A stretch of DNA of 64,000 bases from HGM04593 sp045591315. Lineage in GTDB: Bacteria; Bacteroidota; Bacteroidia; Bacteroidales; Bacteroidaceae. Below the pieces are notes generated by a model that had not been told where the DNA came from, did no database searches, and saw only the letters and a list, made by a program, of their open reading frames with translations. Positions 61,177-64,000 of this stretch are shown here, piece after piece. The stretch is from the NCBI GenBank assembly GCA_045591315.1, contig JAZNSN010000030.1:8348-72347 (forward strand), read 5' to 3'. The stretch's first letter is position 1, and each line of letters begins with the position of its first letter. Both the position numbers and the translations under genes were made by a program.

Positions 61177-61374
61177 ATGCAAGCACCACTAATTGGAAAC
61201 TCCACCAAAGAGGAACGCCGGGCCTACGTGCTCGACGCCTGGAAATGCCTGAACGATTGCGAGGCTTGTGGCAAGTGCCGCATCCTTAAAGGCCGCGACG
61301 CCGAAACACTATATGCCGACTACATCAACGACAAACGCAGCTATATGGATATCACTTTGGAGATAAGGAAATAA
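61177..61374 (+). CDS. Small protein with a CxxCxxC motif
   Basis: The 65-residue protein carries 'CLNDCEACGKCRILKGRDAETLYADYI', where CEACGKC gives a CxxCxxC motif with two more Cys-context residues just before it, suggesting a metal- or cluster-binding site. An in-frame ATG at 61144 would overlap the CAT-like gene by 11 bases and add 11 residues; I prefer 61177 because 'MQAPLIGNSTKEERR' reads as a natural start, but both are possible. It is the third gene of the SDR/CAT cassette. I do not recognise the family. Confidence 0.72.
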   Translation: MQAPLIGNSTKEERRAYVLDAWKCLNDCEACGKCRILKGRDAETLYADYINDKRSYMDITLEIRK

Positions 61375-61454
61375 TAATAAATATAAAGACATAAGTACAC
61401 AAGGAGTCCGTAAGGAGTGTTTTAAAATTAAACTTCAACAATACAGACAAAAAC

Positions 61455-61513
61455 ACTGTCCCTATTTTTAAAGAGGGACGAGCGGAACATCGTGCAGCGG
61501 AGGGAGTTCCTGC
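61455..61513. repeat. Bipartite direct repeat, right copy
   Basis: The 26 bases at 61455-61480 and the 16 bases at 61498-61513 are identical to 57211-57236 and 57315-57330, in the same orientation and order. It lies about 80 bases after the Cys-rich protein gene. Confidence 0.75.
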
Positions 61514-61657
61514 ATATATCCATGCTATCCATAGCCCCTTAGTGAAACTCAGCAAGCAAACATACTTTTAAATCCACCGAAAGCACCAATATTCACGTGT
61601 CGGCCCCAAACTGCGTTTTTGTTATTTTGTCAAAACTTAAAACTTTGTTCTGACATT

Positions 61658-62665
61658 TCAATTGCAGCTTAGAATATTCTCTATCTCTTGTAGTTCTTCA
61701 GCTGTAAAGGCCGGGCTGTGGAGTGCCATTAGGTTCTTCTGCATCTGGGTTACTGAGCTGGAGCCTATGATTACGCTGGTGACTCTTTCGTCGTTCAGTA
61801 TCCACGCGAGGGACATTTCGGCAAGTGTCTGGCCACGGCGTTGGGCTATGCGGTTGAGGGCCTGTATCTGCTGCAGGCGTTTTTCGGTCAGGGCCTCTTT
61901 CTTCAGATGTCCGCCGTGGGCTATGCGCGAGTCGGCCGGTATGCCGTCAAGGTATCGGCCGGCGAGCAGGCCCTGCGCCAGGGGCGAGAAGACGATGAAG
62001 CCGGATCCGTTCTCCTTTGACTGCTCTATGATGCCGGTTTCTTCGGGTTCGCGGTCGATGAGATTGTACCGACCTTGGTATATGAGGCATGGCACATCGC
62101 GTTCGGCAAGGTAGCTGTATGCCACTTGAGCAGCCTCTCTGGGCCATCGTGATATGCCTACATAGAGTGCCTTGCCACTGCGTACTATATCCACAAGTGC
62201 CTGCAAGGTCTCTTCGAGCGGTGTGCAGGGGTCGTAACGGTGGCTGTAGAAGAGATCGACATACTCCAGATTCATGCGCCTCAGGCTTTGGTCGAGGCTT
62301 GCCATGAGGTTCTTGCGCGAGCACCAGCTGCCATAGGGCCCCGGCCACATATCGTAACCGGCCTTGGTGGAGATGAACAGCTCGTCGCGGAACGGCTGAA
62401 GAGAGCTCTTCATAAGAGTGCCCAGTGTCTTCTCGGCCGAGCCTGCCGAAGGGCCGTAGTTATTGGCAAGGTCGAAATGGCACACTCCGTGGTCGAACGC
62501 ATAATGCACCATAGCCCTGGCATTCTCGAAGGAATCGACATCACCGAAGTTATGCCAGAATCCCAATGATATCTCAGGCAGCATGATACCGCTCTTCCCG
62601 CACCTGCGGTACTTCATCCCATTCACATAACGTCCCTCATCGGGAACATATCCGCACTTTTCCAT
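61658..62665 (-). CDS. Aldo/keto reductase (YghZ/L-glyceraldehyde 3-phosphate reductase-like)
   Basis: The 335-residue NADPH-dependent oxidoreductase has the tetrad context: Asp and Tyr in 'HFDLANNYGPS', Lys in 'ISTKAGYDMWPGPYG' and His in 'DLFYSHRYDP'. 'WYSRKNLMASLDQSLRRM'-type sequence (here 'CSRKNLMASLDQSLRRMNLEYVD') places it near E. coli YghZ, which reduces L-glyceraldehyde-3-phosphate and methylglyoxal. It has its own good promoter. Confidence 0.92.
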   Translation of the reverse strand: MEKCGYVPDEGRYVNGMKYRRCGKSGIMLPEISLGFWHNFGDVDSFENARAMVHYAFDHGVCHFDLANNYGPSAGSAEKTLGTLMKSSLQPFRDELFISTKAGYDMWPGPYGSWCSRKNLMASLDQSLRRMNLEYVDLFYSHRYDPCTPLEETLQALVDIVRSGKALYVGISRWPREAAQVAYSYLAERDVPCLIYQGRYNLIDREPEETGIIEQSKENGSGFIVFSPLAQGLLAGRYLDGIPADSRIAHGGHLKKEALTEKRLQQIQALNRIAQRRGQTLAEMSLAWILNDERVTSVIIGSSSVTQMQKNLMALHSPAFTAEELQEIENILSCN

Positions 62666-62695
62666 ACACTCAAATATTTTCCGCCTCTAAGATAA

Positions 62696-62726
62696 CAAAT
62701 ATATCGACAACTCCACTACCCTGCAA
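62696..62726 (-). promoter_or_regulatory. Promoter for the aldo/keto reductase
   Basis: On the minus strand TTG (62726-62724), a 20-bp spacer and TATATTTG (62703-62696) match the consensus very well, 31 bases before the ATG. Confidence 0.7.
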
Positions 62727-62938
62727 CTGTTTTGAAAACATTCCAACAGCTCAACCAAACCAACAAACAAATATACCCCAAAGCACAATAGCACTATTGA
62801 GATATATTATTATTTTACTTATCAAGCATTTACTATCCTATAAGTGAACGGAAAGAAAGTTCACTTGCTTGCCTGAACGCAGGCAATTTATCTAAAAACT
62901 TGCAAAAAATCGCATTTTTACCCCGAAAAGGTACAAAA

Positions 62939-62972
62939 ACGGCTCTGAAACCGAGGTTGGTGTCAGAGCCGT
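62939..62972 (-). terminator. Terminator after the DUF2971 gene
   Basis: A 10-bp perfect stem (ACGGCTCTGA) surrounds a 14-base loop that itself can pair AACC with GGTT. On the minus strand it is followed by TTTTTG. Confidence 0.7.
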
Positions 62973-63055
62973 AATTTTTAGTAGTGATACTAATCCTCTA
63001 AATATAAAGTGTGTGAAAATTTGCTCAGATTTTAAAAGCTAAGTATTATAATAAC

Positions 63056-63892
63056 TTACAGGTCTGTTGAGCGTTTATAATATTTTTCCAATGCATTTTC
63101 AACATGCATGGGAGTATGAATAATATCCATGTGTAAGGGCTCAAATTTGTATAAATCAGATTGAGATATTGGAATATGTATATTTAAGTCTCGTAACTCA
63201 GATGTTAGACGCGTTACATCATTAGCATCTAACCTTGGATCAAGTGAAATTTCCTCAATCAATTCTGTTGGGTCTATTTTTAAGTTTAGGAAATCTCCAT
63301 CATTGTATTGAAATCCGTCAACACCTTCTGTTTGAATAATAAATCTTACTTCTTTTTCATGAGAGAACTGTTCTCTTTTGTAGAATAGAGAATCTGACAT
63401 CATTTCAAAAAACTTGCCCGAACCATCTTTCTCTATTTGGCGTAAATATTCTTTGATAAATTTTATATCTACATATTTAACTAATCCAAATACTGGAGCG
63501 GTCCAGTTCATACCTCTTGTTTGCTCCAATACTTGAATCATTTTACCAATGGTGGTTTTTATGCGTACTCCTTTTTTCTTTGAGGAGTATATGCGCCACA
63601 TAGCATCCGTATCTTTATTTAGGCTCCAACATTGACCATATAGTTTTTTATCGTAATCATTTATATGAAAAGGGGTTCCTTCTATAAAGATATTTTGTTT
63701 AAAAAGGAATAATTCATACGGATCTTCCCAATACTTAAAAACATTATTAAACCTAAGCACTCTGTTCTGTAATATTGATATCGCATATTCAAGAGGTAAT
63801 ATCTGATAAATAGGTGTGTAAAAATATTTCTCTTGTTCTTCTTCGTTAACATTGCGGATATCCCCTAATTCTAATCTATTATATAAGTCCAT
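63056..63892 (-). CDS. DUF2971 domain protein
   Basis: The 278-residue protein shows the DUF2971 pattern: 'ILPLEYAISILQNRVLRFNNVFKYWEDPYE' near the N-terminus, 'CWSLNKDTDAMWRIYSSKKKGVRI', and 'FSHEKEVRFII'. Its molecular function is unknown; family members occur often in variable genomic regions, some near defence genes. The gene is clearly AT-rich compared with the rest of the window. It starts 10 bases after the stop codon of a gene that enters from the right edge, so the two are probably co-transcribed. Confidence 0.85.
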   Translation of the reverse strand: MDLYNRLELGDIRNVNEEEQEKYFYTPIYQILPLEYAISILQNRVLRFNNVFKYWEDPYELFLFKQNIFIEGTPFHINDYDKKLYGQCWSLNKDTDAMWRIYSSKKKGVRIKTTIGKMIQVLEQTRGMNWTAPVFGLVKYVDIKFIKEYLRQIEKDGSGKFFEMMSDSLFYKREQFSHEKEVRFIIQTEGVDGFQYNDGDFLNLKIDPTELIEEISLDPRLDANDVTRLTSELRDLNIHIPISQSDLYKFEPLHMDIIHTPMHVENALEKYYKRSTDL

Positions 63893-63902
63893 AATATATT
63901 TA

Positions 63903-64000
63903 TTACATATCTGTCATCGACAAGCCTCTTTGCGATACAGTATAGTCTTTAAACTTGCCTGTGGCGCGAGTAAAGACATCCACTTTCTCATTAAGAGCGA
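63903..64000 (-). CDS. 3' end of an unidentified gene (cut by window edge)
   Basis: On the minus strand one frame is open from the window edge to a TAA at 63905-63903. It reads 'NEKVDVFTRATGKFKDYTVS' and ends 'GLSMTDM'. The other two frames are less convincing. The C-terminal 31 residues are too short for me to name a family. It is 10 bases upstream of the DUF2971 gene. Confidence 0.55.
   Translation of the reverse strand, partial: ALNEKVDVFTRATGKFKDYTVSQRGLSMTDM

Larger units (their letters stand above)
62666..63055. other. Intergenic region between the aldo/keto reductase and DUF2971 genes
   Basis: This is 390 AT-rich bases without a convincing gene. They hold the reductase promoter and the DUF2971 terminator. 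Confidence 0.5.

Noticed and set aside
1..64000. CRISPR arrays, tRNA or rRNA genes, intact insertion sequences, prophage genes
   Set aside because: I saw no regularly spaced repeats, no cloverleaf sequence in intergenic DNA, and no transposase, integrase or phage structural genes among the translated frames.

Overview
The window looks like a chromosomal segment of a gut Bacteroidales bacterium, most likely in the Bacteroidaceae or Prevotellaceae (Bacteroides, Phocaeicola or Prevotella type). The evidence is the gene content: a lipid-anchored TamA homologue, DUF4296 and DUF4359 proteins, type III glutamine synthetase, a galM/FHS-transporter/galK operon, serine-type sulfatases and GH29. In addition, Bacteroidetes-type promoters (-7 element TAnnTTTG, sometimes with TTG about 20 bp upstream) precede many genes, and Shine-Dalgarno sequences are mostly absent. 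I found no rRNA, tRNA, CRISPR array, intact insertion sequence or prophage.

Layout. 1-10.4 kb: partial tamL diverges from a TrmH-type RNA methyltransferase; an ileS-dksA-like-lspA-DUF4296-small-ORF operon reads leftward; then comes an amino-sugar-kinase/RapZ fusion with a small secreted protein. 10.7-16.5 kb: gdhA, an AmpG-like transporter, a BadF-type kinase, an FKBP isomerase lipoprotein and a NahK-like kinase. 16.6-23.3 kb: a secreted GEVED-type protein with an alpha-fucosidase, a chimeric scar of two broken genes (GH20 and C10 peptidase), a sulfatase and a rhodanese lipoprotein. 23.4-30.5 kb: metallopeptidase, YigZ, serC, a small ORF, two tandem lipoproteins sharing an identical 5' end, a DbpA-like helicase and a second sulfatase. 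30.7-45.4 kb: grpE-dnaJ-folC, the galactose operon, a lipoprotein with a G9 tract in its promoter region, tex, tkt-rpiB and a FadL-family porin.

45.4-55.6 kb: a leftward ribE-nitroreductase-DUF4359-NifX-like-unknown operon, aquaporin, type III glutamine synthetase, nagA, a second glutamine synthetase and an EamA exporter. 55.8-61.5 kb is the most accessory-looking part: a TIR/DUF4062-like domain joined through one membrane helix to an FGE/SUMF1-like domain, a hairpin-dense noncoding stretch, a HipBA toxin-antitoxin pair, and an SDR/CAT-like/CxxCxxC cassette preceded by a large nested hairpin. Matching hairpin repeats bracket HipBA and the cassette. 61.6-64 kb: aldo/keto reductase, a DUF2971 protein and the 3' end of another gene.

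How the genes fit together: several loci converge on amino sugars and host or cell-wall glycans (sulfatases, fucosidase, nagA, AmgK-like/RapZ, AmpG-like transporter, BadF and NahK kinases). A second theme is ammonium assimilation (gdhA and two glutamine synthetases). The rest is mostly central housekeeping. The best candidates for undescribed biology are the TIR-like/TM/FGE protein, the AmgK-like/RapZ fusion, and the repeat-bracketed SDR/CAT cassette with its structured leader.
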